Source: Planctomycetaceae bacterium (lineage in GTDB: Bacteria; Planctomycetota; Planctomycetia; Gemmatales; Gemmataceae). Taken from it: a stretch of DNA of 64,000 nt. Position 1 is the stretch's first letter. Each line of letters begins with the position of its first letter. Of the stretch, positions 43,344 through 51,335 are shown one piece after another. Both the position numbers and the translations under genes were made by a program. Where the stretch lies: positions 1 through 64,000 of the forward strand of contig PNLP01000034.1 of NCBI GenBank assembly GCA_013823135.1. The letters run 5' to 3'. The notes beneath the pieces were generated by a model. The model had not been told where the DNA came from, made no database searches, and saw only the letters and a program-made list of their open reading frames with translations.

Positions 43344-44720
43344 ATGATGACCCGCCGCGAAGCCATCGCCACGCTTGCCATCGCCAGCAATTTCGGACAC
43401 GCAGTCGCTCGAACGGCGGACGCCAAGCTCACGCTGTCCACGTTCATGACCGAGATCACGCCGCCGATCGGCCACCCGTGCATGGGCGGCGGCATCGCTC
43501 CCGTGAAGGAGATCATCGATCCACTGTTCGCGCACGGGTTCGTGATTCGTGGCGTGGGGAAGCCGGTCGCGTTCGTCTCGCTGGACTGGTGCGAGGTCCG
43601 CAACGGGGCGTACGAACTGTTCCGCACGCAGATCGCCAAGGCACTCGACACCGCCCCCGTTCGCGTGATGGTCTCGTGCATCCACCAGCACGACACGCCG
43701 ATCGCCGACCTCGAAGCACAACAACTGTTGGAGAAGCACAAGGCGAAGGGTGCGATCTGCGACATTGCGTTTCTTGAGAAGGCTGTTGGTCGCGTGGCGG
43801 ACGGCGCGAAGGATTCGCTCAAGAATTCTCAGCCGATCACGCACATCGGCACTGGTGAAGCGAAGGTCGAGAAGGTCGCGTCGAACCGCCGCTACACCGA
43901 CTCAGACGGGAAGGTGCATTACAACCGCATGTCCGCGACTCGCGACGCAAAGATTCGCGAAGCCGAGGATGGCACCATCGACCCATTCGTGAAGACTCTC
44001 TCATTCTGGAACGGCGACACTGCCCTGCTCGGCCTCTCGGCGTACGCCACACACCCGATGAGCTTCTACGGCAAGGGTGGCGTCACGGCCGACTTCGTGG
44101 GGATGGCCCGTAAGCTCCGCCAGGCCGACACGCGGGGCGTGTTCCAGATGTACGCCTCGGGGTGCAGCGGGAACGTGACGGCTGGCAAATACAACGATGG
44201 CGACCCCGCGAACCGGCCCATGCTGGCCGAGCGCATGAACGCCGGAATGGCGGCCGCGTGGAAGGCGACGAAGAAGACACCCGTGAAGGACGTGGCGTTT
44301 CGCTCGGTGCCGTTGACGCTCGAAGCCCGCACGTCAGCAGGCTTCTCCGAAGAAGCGTTGATGAAGCGATTGAAGGACGACCCGAAACCGTTCGGGCAGT
44401 GTCTCGCGGCGTTGGGGCTGAGCTGGAAGCAACGCTGCGACGCGGGCAAGCCGATCGACGTGCCCGTCCTCGATTTCGGCACTGCGGTGCTGACGCTGCT
44501 CCCAGCCGAGAGCTACGTCGAGTTCCAACTCGCGGCACAGAAGGCACGCCCTGATTCGTTCGTGCTGGTCGCGGGGTACGGCGAGTGCGGCCCGGGCTAC
44601 ATCCCGATTGAACGAGCCTGGAAGGAAAACGACGGCAACCTGAGCGACTGGTGCTGGGTGAACCCCGGCAGCGAGAAGCGAATGGTCGAAGCCATCGAGA
44701 AGGTGATGAAAGTTGGATAA
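43344..44720 (+). CDS. Tat-exported neutral/alkaline ceramidase-like protein
   Basis: A 458-residue protein with a twin-arginine-like start (TRREAIATLAIAS). The body resembles the N-terminal catalytic domain of neutral ceramidases: MTEITPPIGHPCMGGG at the start, MVSCIHQHDTP and ATHPMSFYG with candidate zinc His residues, and YASGCSGNVTAGKYNDG. Ceramidases of this family hydrolyse the amide of ceramide, but planctomycete members are widespread and their substrates unproven. The fold is inferred from these patterns. Either ATG 43344 or 43347 may be the start. Confidence 0.7.
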   Translation: MMTRREAIATLAIASNFGHAVARTADAKLTLSTFMTEITPPIGHPCMGGGIAPVKEIIDPLFAHGFVIRGVGKPVAFVSLDWCEVRNGAYELFRTQIAKALDTAPVRVMVSCIHQHDTPIADLEAQQLLEKHKAKGAICDIAFLEKAVGRVADGAKDSLKNSQPITHIGTGEAKVEKVASNRRYTDSDGKVHYNRMSATRDAKIREAEDGTIDPFVKTLSFWNGDTALLGLSAYATHPMSFYGKGGVTADFVGMARKLRQADTRGVFQMYASGCSGNVTAGKYNDGDPANRPMLAERMNAGMAAAWKATKKTPVKDVAFRSVPLTLEARTSAGFSEEALMKRLKDDPKPFGQCLAALGLSWKQRCDAGKPIDVPVLDFGTAVLTLLPAESYVEFQLAAQKARPDSFVLVAGYGECGPGYIPIERAWKENDGNLSDWCWVNPGSEKRMVEAIEKVMKVG

Positions 44721-44731
44721 TCGCTTTAGAC

Positions 44732-44783
44732 TTCGCCGCTTGCGGCTTCGCAGGCTGTAGCCTGCGAAGCCGCAAGCGGCGAA
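44732..44783. repeat. 25-bp perfect hairpin (TTCGCCGCTTGCGGC family)
   Basis: Arms 44732-44756 and 44759-44783 pair perfectly with a 2-base loop. The base TTCGCCGCTTGCGGC is shared with 62357-62408, but the next stem base differs between the two copies (T-A here, G-C there). It lies between two plus-strand genes and ends 18 bases before the next Shine-Dalgarno. Confidence 0.93.
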
Positions 44784-44809
44784 CGGAATGGGTTCCATCA
44801 GGAGTTCAC

Positions 44810-45955
44810 ATGACAGTGCATCGTTTCTCGCGAGTTGCCGTGATTGTCACGGCGATTCTGGTATCCGGGTTCCTCCCCGCACGTGCGGAAGATCCCGCGA
44901 AGAGCAAGGTTCTCACGCCAGTTTTGCAGCCATTCGTGGAGAGCAACTCGCTCGCGGGAGCGGTCGTCCTTGTTGCGAACAAGGACAAGGTTCTCGCGGT
45001 CGAAGCCGTCGGGTTTGCCGATGTCGAGAAGAAGACGCCGATGACAACCGATTCGCTGTTCTGGATCGCGTCGCAAACCAAGCCGATCACCGCCACGGCC
45101 CTCATGTTGCTCGTTGACGAAGGCAAAGTGAAGATCGAAGATCCCGTCGAGAAGTACATTCCGGAGTTCAAGGAGATTCAGTTCAAAGGCGAGAAGTTGA
45201 AGACGCCGATCACGATTCGGCAGATTCTTTCGCACACCAGCGGGCTGCCGTTCAAGTCGGCCGAGGAAGCACCGACGCTCGACAAGCTGACCATCAAGGA
45301 ATGCGTGGCGAGCTACGTGAAAACGCCGCTGACATCCGAACCCGGCACGAAGTACCTGTACTCGAACGCAGGGATCAACACGGCGGGCCGCATCATTGAA
45401 GTGGTCAGCGGCTTGTCCTACGAGGATTTCCTCGACAAGCGGCTATTCGGGCCGCTCGGCATGAAGGACACGACGTTCTGGCCGAGCGAAGAACAGGTGA
45501 AGCGGCTCGCGAAAGTGTACAAGCCTAGCGCCGACAAGAAGGGGCTGGAAGTGAGCACCATCGGGGCACTTCAGTACCCGCTGACGGACCGCAAGCGGCA
45601 GCCGATGCCGGGCGGCGGTCTGTTCTCGACGGCAGCCGATGTGGCGAAGTTCTGCCAGATGTTGCTGAACAACGGCAAGGTCGGCGACAAGCAACTTCTC
45701 TCCGAGGCATCGGTGAAGGCGTTGACGACGAAGCAGACGCCCGACTCACTGAAGGATAGCTACGGACTGGGCTTCTCGGTTGGTGGCGGCGGCTTCGGCC
45801 ACGGTGGCGCGCTTTCGACGAACATGAACATCGACACGAAGCATGGGCTGGTCACGGTGTGGCTCGTGCAACACGCGGGCTTCCCCGGCGACGGTGGCAA
45901 GGCTTCGGGGGCATTCCGCAAGGTCGCGGAAGAGAAGTTCAGCGACGCGAAGTAG
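44810..45955 (+). CDS. Secreted class C beta-lactamase-like serine hydrolase
   Basis: A 381-residue exported enzyme of the beta-lactamase/transpeptidase-like superfamily. Signal peptide residues 1-26. The SxxK motif is SQTK (S88, K91), YSN (184-186) gives the Tyr, and HGGA near residue 350 replaces the KTG box, as in esterases and D-amino-acid peptidases of the EstB/LpqF type. It is more likely an esterase or peptidase than a true beta-lactamase. GGAG at 44801-44804 supports ATG 44810. Confidence 0.9.
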   Translation: MTVHRFSRVAVIVTAILVSGFLPARAEDPAKSKVLTPVLQPFVESNSLAGAVVLVANKDKVLAVEAVGFADVEKKTPMTTDSLFWIASQTKPITATALMLLVDEGKVKIEDPVEKYIPEFKEIQFKGEKLKTPITIRQILSHTSGLPFKSAEEAPTLDKLTIKECVASYVKTPLTSEPGTKYLYSNAGINTAGRIIEVVSGLSYEDFLDKRLFGPLGMKDTTFWPSEEQVKRLAKVYKPSADKKGLEVSTIGALQYPLTDRKRQPMPGGGLFSTAADVAKFCQMLLNNGKVGDKQLLSEASVKALTTKQTPDSLKDSYGLGFSVGGGGFGHGGALSTNMNIDTKHGLVTVWLVQHAGFPGDGGKASGAFRKVAEEKFSDAK

Positions 45956-45962
45956 CTGATTT

Positions 45963-45997
45963 AGGCGAGCGGCGACCTTACGGTGCGCCGCTCGCCA
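45963..45997. repeat. GGCGAGCGGCG hairpin
   Basis: GGCGAGCGGCG and CGCCGCTCGCC pair over 11 bases. The base GGCGAGCGG recalls the larger GGCGAGCGGGG family. It lies 8 bases after the serine hydrolase stop and 19 before the next ATG. Confidence 0.75.
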
Positions 45998-46015
45998 GCA
46001 GCAGGGGACAGGTCC

Positions 46016-46894
46016 ATGCAAATCCTCAGTGGTCGGCGACACCGTGTCGAGACCTTGGTGTTCTCTCACTGTGGTCGGTGGCTGGCTGCGGTGGGATTCC
46101 GCCGTGGGGTACACATCTGGGACACCGCGAACCCGACTCGGAAGCCGCAAAACCCCGCAGATCTCCTCGTCTTAAACGCGGCATTTACAGCCGACGGCCG
46201 ACTCTTTTTTTCTGATACGTTGGGGAAGTGTTATCTTCTGGACCCAGCAACGCTTGCCAGGGCACCGGCAGGGATGGTGAAGTCGGGTTTTGGCAGGCTG
46301 GCCCTCACGTCCGACTGCGCGCAATTCGCTCAGGTGAACTACACCGCAGTCATCAGCATGTGGAAGGTCGGTGCCAAGGGTGAAATAACCACCAGGAAGG
46401 AGATTAAATCGGCGAGCGCGGGTGTTCGCTGGGCTGCCTTCTCGCCGAACGGTGAGAGTCTCGCCACGATCGAGTTTGGGGGTAGTGATGCGAACATTGT
46501 CATTCGCTCGACCAAGACGCTGAAGCAAACAGGCGCGGCGGAATGTTACGCCGCGGCCCAGATGCTCGTGTTCTCGCTCGATAGCTCGCGGGTGGTTGTT
46601 CCCTCGGGGGCGAGCATCGCCGTTTACGACACGTCTAACCTTGAAACGAAGCCACGAAAAGCGACGAACCCGAGTCGGCGACACTTCCTCTCGATGGCCT
46701 TCCACCCCGACGGTCAACTGCTGACCGTGGACAACGATCGCCTCGTGCAGATCTGGGACGTGAACACCATGACCGTGACCCGCTCGGTGGAATGGAAGAT
46801 CGGGAAGTTGTATGCGGTTACCGTGAGCCCGGATGGAACGCGAGCGGCCGTCGGCAGTCACACCGGGAAGGTTCTCGTCTGGGACTGGGATTGA
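46016..46894 (+). CDS. WD40-type beta-propeller protein
   Basis: A 292-residue cytoplasmic protein made of about six WD-like blades. VHIWDTANP, VISMWKVG, LVQIWDVNT and VLVWDWD mark the ends of single blades, and the FSPNGESLA, FHPDGQLLT and VSPDGTRAA turns sit between strands. No signal peptide, kinase or other domain is attached. Such propellers bind proteins; the partner is unknown. The start at 46016 is preferred over 45983, which lies in the hairpin. Confidence 0.82.
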   Translation: MQILSGRRHRVETLVFSHCGRWLAAVGFRRGVHIWDTANPTRKPQNPADLLVLNAAFTADGRLFFSDTLGKCYLLDPATLARAPAGMVKSGFGRLALTSDCAQFAQVNYTAVISMWKVGAKGEITTRKEIKSASAGVRWAAFSPNGESLATIEFGGSDANIVIRSTKTLKQTGAAECYAAAQMLVFSLDSSRVVVPSGASIAVYDTSNLETKPRKATNPSRRHFLSMAFHPDGQLLTVDNDRLVQIWDVNTMTVTRSVEWKIGKLYAVTVSPDGTRAAVGSHTGKVLVWDWD

Positions 46895-46940
46895 TCACCT
46901 CCAAGCCGCAGAAGTGTCAGTATCTATAATCAGAACCACG

Positions 46941-46966
46941 AGCCCACCCATTGCTATGGGTGGGCT
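46941..46966 (+). terminator. AGCCCACCCAT hairpin before proS
   Basis: An 11-bp perfect stem AGCCCACCCAT / ATGGGTGGGCT with a TGCT loop, then TCGATTCGTTTTCC. It fits a terminator for the WD40 gene. A TATAAT at 46925-46930 just before it has no good -35, but if used the hairpin would lie in the proS leader instead. Close copies are at 48549 and 49946. Confidence 0.7.
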
Positions 46967-46994
46967 TCGATTCGTTTTCCTTGGAGCCCCGTTC

Positions 46995-48539
46995 ATGGCC
47001 GATGCAATCACCGCCCGCGCGAAGAACTATTCCGAGTGGTATCTCGACATCATCAAGGCGGCCGGGCTCGCCCAGAACGCGGAGGGCGTGAAGGGTTGCA
47101 TGGTCATCAAGCCCACGGGCTACGCGCTCTGGGAGAAGATGCAGCGCGGGCTCGACGGCATGTTCAAGGCCACCGGGCACGTCAACGCGTACTTCCCGCT
47201 GTTTATCCCGAAGGGCTACTTCCAGAAGGAAGAGCAGATGGCGGAGGGGTTCGCCAAGGAATGTGCAGTCGTTACGCACTACCGGCTACGTTCGGTCGAT
47301 GGGAAGATCGAGGTCGATCCCACGGCGAAGCTCGAAGAAGAACTGATCGTGCGGCCCACGTCGGAAACGATCATCTGGCGAACCTACAAGGACTGGATTC
47401 AATCTTACCGCGACTTGCCGTTGCTCATCAATCAGTGGGCGAACGTCGTGCGATGGGAGATGCGCACGCGATTGTTCCTGCGCACCGCGGAGTTCCTCTG
47501 GCAAGAGGGCCACACCGCCCACGCGACACAGAAGGAAGCCGAGGCCGAGACGCTTCAGATGGTCCGCGTGTACCAGAAATTTGCTGAAGATTACATGGCG
47601 ATGCCCGTGCTCGTCGGGCCGAAGACTGAAGGCCAACGATTCCCTGGCGCGGTCGAGACGCTCTGTATCGAGGCGATGATGCAGGACGGCAAGGCGTTGC
47701 AGGCAGGCACGTCGCACTTCCTCGGGCAGAATTTCGCGAAGGCGTTCGACGTGACGTTCAAGAACGAGCAGAACAAGGAAGAGTTCGCGTGGGCGACAAG
47801 CTGGGGGGTCAGTACCCGGCTCATCGGCGGCCTCATCATGACGCACTCCGACGACAACGGCCTCGTGGTGCCACCGCGACTCGCGCCGCTGCACGTCGCG
47901 ATTTGTCCGCTGGGCCGCAACGATGCCGAGCGTGGCCCGAGCATTGCGGCAGCCGAGAAACTCGCCGCGGAACTGCGAGCGTTGCCCCGTGACGACTTCT
48001 TCGGGTACGAGCCGATCAGCGTGAAGATCGACACGATGTTCGACAAGCAACCTGGCTTCCGTTACGCGGAGTACGAAGTTCGCGGCGTGCCCGTGCGAGT
48101 CGAGATCGGGCCGAAGGACATCGAGAAGGCCGCATGTGCGGTTGCTCGGCGAGACACGCCCGGCAAGGAAGGGAAGCAGTTTGGCGTGCCGCTCGCAACT
48201 GCCGCGGAGCACATCGCGAAGTTGCTCCGCGACATCCAGCAGGCACTGTTCGACCGGGCGAAGAAGTACCGCGATCTTCGCACGGTCACGGTGAACACGA
48301 TTGACGAGTTCCGCGACCTGTTCCCGGTGCGAACGGACGACAACGAGGAATTGCCGGTGGAGGCGTTGAAGTTCGTGTACGCCCACTGGGACGGCACCCG
48401 CGAAACGGAAGACCGCGTGCAGAAGGAGTTCAAGGCGACGATCCGCTGCCTACCATTCGACGGCCCGACGGAACCGGGCACTTGCATCTTCAGTGGCAAG
48501 CCTTCAGCGCGGCGAGTAGTCTTCGCCCGGGCGTACTAA
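46995..48539 (+). CDS. proS: Prolyl-tRNA synthetase, archaeal/eukaryal-like (type 3)
   Basis: A 514-residue class II aminoacyl-tRNA synthetase that charges tRNA-Pro. Class II motifs are visible: motif 1 around IKPTGYALWEKMQ, motif 2 in VVRWEMRTRLFLRTAEFLWQEGHTAHA, motif 3 in GGLIMTHSDDNGLVVPPRLAP. There is no large editing (INS) insertion between motifs 2 and 3, and the protein ends with the C-terminal domain closing in a hydrophobic/Tyr tail (VFARAY), as in the archaeal/eukaryal class rather than the longer bacterial one. TTGGAG lies 8 bases before the start. Similar AGCCCACC hairpins flank the gene on both sides. Confidence 0.95.
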   Translation: MADAITARAKNYSEWYLDIIKAAGLAQNAEGVKGCMVIKPTGYALWEKMQRGLDGMFKATGHVNAYFPLFIPKGYFQKEEQMAEGFAKECAVVTHYRLRSVDGKIEVDPTAKLEEELIVRPTSETIIWRTYKDWIQSYRDLPLLINQWANVVRWEMRTRLFLRTAEFLWQEGHTAHATQKEAEAETLQMVRVYQKFAEDYMAMPVLVGPKTEGQRFPGAVETLCIEAMMQDGKALQAGTSHFLGQNFAKAFDVTFKNEQNKEEFAWATSWGVSTRLIGGLIMTHSDDNGLVVPPRLAPLHVAICPLGRNDAERGPSIAAAEKLAAELRALPRDDFFGYEPISVKIDTMFDKQPGFRYAEYEVRGVPVRVEIGPKDIEKAACAVARRDTPGKEGKQFGVPLATAAEHIAKLLRDIQQALFDRAKKYRDLRTVTVNTIDEFRDLFPVRTDDNEELPVEALKFVYAHWDGTRETEDRVQKEFKATIRCLPFDGPTEPGTCIFSGKPSARRVVFARAY

Positions 48540-48548
48540 ACAAATCCG

Positions 48549-48574
48549 AGCCCACCAGTTGCAACTGGTGGGCT
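48549..48574. terminator. Perfect 26-base palindrome terminator after proS
   Basis: AGCCCACCAGTTG and its exact complement form a 13-bp stem without loop, followed by TTGATTATTT. It lies 10 bases after the proS stop and 5 bases before the stop of a convergent gene, so it can end transcripts from both sides. Confidence 0.85.
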
Positions 48575-48578
48575 TTGA

Positions 48579-48917
48579 TTATTTCGCAGCCGGAAACGCC
48601 AGCGAGCCGGCCCGCGAATCGGTTAGTTCGCCGTTCACCCGCACCTCCACCGACCACGTGTAACCGAACGGCGATTCGCGTGTCCACAGTGTTGGTTCCG
48701 GGATCACGCACTTCAGTGACACCGTGTTGTCACTCGCTTCAACCGACACCAACGCATACGCCACTTCGACGGTCGTGAATCCGGTTGCCTGCGGTCCGAT
48801 CACGCGGCCACTCACCTTGCAGCTTGAAGCAGTACCGTCCAGCGTCACACGAATGACAAACTCGACGCTCGCTTGCGAACCGCGACAGGGCTCGATTGTG
48901 GTCGATACGATCTTCAC
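48579..48917 (-). CDS. Small protein of unknown function coupled to queA
   Basis: A 112-residue protein without signal peptide. It is rich in Val, Thr and Ser with alternating polar and apolar positions (ASVEFVIRVTL, FTTVEVAYALVSVEA, TWSVEVRVNG), which suggests an all-beta sandwich. I do not recognise the family. Its ATG overlaps the queA stop by 4 bases (ATGA at 48914-48917), so it depends on queA translation. It ends at the palindromic terminator shared with proS. Confidence 0.7.
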   Translation of the reverse strand: MKIVSTTIEPCRGSQASVEFVIRVTLDGTASSCKVSGRVIGPQATGFTTVEVAYALVSVEASDNTVSLKCVIPEPTLWTRESPFGYTWSVEVRVNGELTDSRAGSLAFPAAK

Positions 48918-49933
48918 GGCAGCACCAGCATCGCGTCGCCGTAGCTGTAGAAGCGGTACTCGCGAGCGACCGCTTCGGCGTAGGCGGTGGCAAGCAGTTC
49001 CGATCCCGCCAGCGCACTGACGAGAAGCAAAAGCGTTGTGCGTGGCAGGTGGAAGTTCGTCACGAGCGCATCGACGACGCGGAACTCGAACCCCGGCAGG
49101 ATGTACAAATCGGTTTCGCCGCTGAAAGGCTTCAACTCGCCCGAACGCGCGGCGCTCTCAAGTGTGCGGGTCGTCGTGGTGCCGACGGCGATCACACGAC
49201 CGCCGCGGGCTTTCGCCGCGAGGATGGCGTCCACGGTTGGTTGCGTCACCTCACACCATTCGCGGTGGATGTTGTGTTTCGCAGGATCATCCACTTTCAC
49301 GGGAAGGAACGTGCCCAGGCCGACGTGGAGTGTGACCTTCACCGTCTCGATTCCGCGTACGGCGAGTCGCTCGAACAGTTCTGGCGTGAAGTGCAAACCC
49401 GCCGTCGGGGCCGCGACCGAGCCAACGTGCGAGGCGTACACGGTCTGGTAGCGTTCTTCGTCCTCGTCCGCGGCCGTGCCCTTCCGGATGTACGGCGGCA
49501 GCGGGATGTGCCCGAATCGCGCGAGCAACTCGGCGGGTGTGCCAGCCGGTTCAGGTTCCATGAGCCAGTGACGTTCCTCGGTGCGGCCACGAAGTGTGAG
49601 TCGCAAGCCCGTGTCGGTGATGAACACGCTGCCGGGCTCGGGGTAGCTGCGAGTCTGAGCGAGCATCTCCCAGAGGCCGTTCACCAGCCTAAGGAACAAG
49701 CCTTCCCACTTCCCGCCGGTCGATTCGCGCCGGCCAACGACCCGCGCTGGCAGCACTCGCGTGTCGTTCAACACGAGCAAGTCGCCGGGGTTCAGCAACT
49801 CGGGTAGGTCGCGGAACGTCCGGTGTTCGAGCGAACCCGAACCGCGACGAACGACCAGTAAACGCGACTCATCGCGGCGGGCCGCTGGGTGCTGAGCGAT
49901 CAGATGTTCGGGGAGGTGGTAATCGAAGTGCAT
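48914..49933 (-). CDS. queA: S-adenosylmethionine:tRNA ribosyltransferase-isomerase
   Basis: A 339-residue enzyme that transfers and isomerises the ribosyl part of SAM onto 7-deazaguanine in tRNA to make epoxyqueuosine. The opening FDYHLPEHLIAQHPAARRDESRLLV, VLNDTRVLPARVVG, AAPTAGLHFT, HVGLGTF and TNFHLPRTTLLLLVSALAG are all diagnostic. Length is standard. Its start at 49933 lies right after a terminator hairpin (49946-49969) that closes the upstream gene. The small gene at 48579 follows with a 4-base overlap. Confidence 0.96.
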   Translation of the reverse strand: MHFDYHLPEHLIAQHPAARRDESRLLVVRRGSGSLEHRTFRDLPELLNPGDLLVLNDTRVLPARVVGRRESTGGKWEGLFLRLVNGLWEMLAQTRSYPEPGSVFITDTGLRLTLRGRTEERHWLMEPEPAGTPAELLARFGHIPLPPYIRKGTAADEDEERYQTVYASHVGSVAAPTAGLHFTPELFERLAVRGIETVKVTLHVGLGTFLPVKVDDPAKHNIHREWCEVTQPTVDAILAAKARGGRVIAVGTTTTRTLESAARSGELKPFSGETDLYILPGFEFRVVDALVTNFHLPRTTLLLLVSALAGSELLATAYAEAVAREYRFYSYGDAMLVLP

Positions 49934-49945
49934 TGGGAGCCAAAA

Positions 49946-49969
49946 GCCCACCCGTTGCGATGGGTGGGC
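49946..49969 (-). terminator. GCCCACCC hairpin terminator before queA
   Basis: GCCCACCC (49946-49953) pairs with GGGTGGGC (49962-49969). On the minus strand it is followed by TTTT and lies 11 bases beyond the stop of the gene ending at 49980, so it ends that gene. It is nearly the same stem as at 46941. Confidence 0.8.
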
Positions 49970-49979
49970 CTGAAGGAGT

Positions 49980-50543
49980 TCACTTGAAGTTCTTGACCCA
50001 CTCGTCGAATGCCTTCTTGTGCTTCTCGACGGTCTTGGTTGGGCCGAGCAGCGTCATCGAGTACACGACCGTGCCGTCGCCTTCCTTGGCCTCGAAGATC
50101 ACGTAGATCTGGCGGTAATCGGTCACCTTGGTGATCTTTGCGTTCGGGTCGAACGGCGGGAACTTCTTGAGCAACGTGCCCTGGATGTCCTGATATGCGC
50201 CTTCGTGTTTGTCGCCGAACTTCAGCTTCTCCGTCTTGATGACGTCTTCGGCTTTCTTACCGGCGGGGATCTCGAACTTCTTTTCTTGTCGTTCCAGGTT
50301 GGCCTGAACCGTGCCGCCGCCAGGCGACTTGAACAACGCCAGTTCCGCGTCCTCGGCGTCGCCCTCGGCCTTGGGCAACTTGAACTGCAACATCCGCATC
50401 TTGTTCGACGGCGTCTCTTCCTTCCAGGCTCCCGGCGCGGTCGATTTCAGCCCGGCGAGTTCGACGGGAGTGCCCTTCTTGTCCTCAGCATTGGTGGCGG
50501 TCGCCAGCGCGGCGGTGAGTGCCGCGACGAACAGCAGGCGCAT
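49980..50543 (-). CDS. Secreted protein of unknown function
   Basis: A 187-residue exported protein. Signal peptide residues 1-19 (FVAALTAALATATNA). The mature part is Lys-rich with a mixed alpha/beta look, and ends with a long helix pair (EKHKKAFDEWVKNF). It resembles small secreted planctomycete proteins with a lipid- or ligand-binding fold (KMRMLQFKLPKAEGD, TVVYSMTLLGP), but I cannot place it in a family. Followed closely by its own terminator. ATG 50543 opens directly on the signal peptide. Confidence 0.78.
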   Translation of the reverse strand: MRLLFVAALTAALATATNAEDKKGTPVELAGLKSTAPGAWKEETPSNKMRMLQFKLPKAEGDAEDAELALFKSPGGGTVQANLERQEKKFEIPAGKKAEDVIKTEKLKFGDKHEGAYQDIQGTLLKKFPPFDPNAKITKVTDYRQIYVIFEAKEGDGTVVYSMTLLGPTKTVEKHKKAFDEWVKNFK

Positions 50544-50609
50544 GGAACGTGCTCCGGTGGGGTGCGTGGAGTCCAACACCGGGGCATTGTACGCCGTGTT
50601 CGAGGGCGA

Positions 50610-50918
50610 TCAATCAACGGATAGCGGGATCCGCTCCGGTGTTGGTGCCACAACAGCGGGAATCACGGGTTCCGCATCGAAGGGAACTCCGCCAACTGGC
50701 CTGATCGGTGGATCGAGCAACGGGTCGAGATTGGTGAGTTCGATGACATCTGCCAGCAGCGCGGGCGGTGCCGGCGGGCTCGCGGGCGGGGCAACCGGAT
50801 GCGTGTTCTGCGGTTGCGCGGGCCGCGTGTTGGTCGACGTATCCGTTTTCGTGAACGAGAGGTACGCCACGACACCGACGAACGTCCACACCGTCGCGCC
50901 AGCCATGAAGCGTTTCAT
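50610..50918 (-). CDS. Small membrane-anchored Pro-rich protein
   Basis: A 102-residue protein with one N-terminal anchor (about 5-20, MAGATVWTFVGVVAYLSF). Most of the remainder is Pro/Ala/Thr-rich linker with PVAPPASPPAPP, then an acidic tail (IELTNLDPLLDPP). No domain is recognised. GGGAG 7 bases before ATG 50918 fixes the start. Located 66 bases upstream of the secreted gene at 49980 on the same strand and may share its transcript. Confidence 0.65.
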   Translation of the reverse strand: MKRFMAGATVWTFVGVVAYLSFTKTDTSTNTRPAQPQNTHPVAPPASPPAPPALLADVIELTNLDPLLDPPIRPVGGVPFDAEPVIPAVVAPTPERIPLSVD

Positions 50919-51335
50919 GCCAATCTCCCTTTGTTTGGTCGGAACCATAGCCAGCCTCACGAGTGGATCAAGGGCAAAGTGTTCTCATCGATTCCGGGCG
51001 AAGGGGGTACCCCGTTTCCGGAATCGTTTTTCAGTCCAGAATCAACCACACTCGACCGGAAGAATGTCTATCAGAATATCTCTCACCGCGTGTTTCTAAA
51101 ACACATCCCGAGCAGAGAGAATGAGTTGTGGCGCTGGGATGCAAATCTTTATGAACATAGGTGCACATTATTGCCTTCCGGAATCAACACCGCCCTTTCC
51201 GGAATCAAGTACGCAGGTCGAAACGGACCTTCCCGAAGTCGCTTGCGGCTTCAGGCGGCTTCACGGACTGCTCTCCCCCTGACCCGAGCGATGGGCTATT
51301 ATCCCGCCGACGTGTTTGGGCGAAAGGGAGTTCGC
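50919..51335. other. Divergent intergenic region with three TTCCGGAATC sites
   Basis: 417 bases between divergent genes. It holds three copies of TTCCGGAATC at 51016-51025, 51176-51185 and 51197-51206, and a less GC-rich centre (51050-51175). The Shine-Dalgarno of the mannosyltransferase, AAAGGGAG, is at 51323-51330. No ORF is called although a frame is open through it on the plus strand. Confidence 0.6.
51016..51206. promoter_or_regulatory. Triple TTCCGGAATC motif, possible operator
   Basis: Three identical 10-mers built on the palindrome TTCCGGAA. Two lie 21 bases apart (start to start, two helical turns) and the third is 160 bases upstream. Such spacing suits a regulator binding one face of the DNA, but the regulator is unknown and chance cannot be excluded. 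Confidence 0.4.

Noticed and set aside
46925..46994. T-box leader or tRNA-sensing riboswitch before proS
   Set aside because: The leader is under 70 bases with one hairpin; no specifier loop or T-box sequence is visible.
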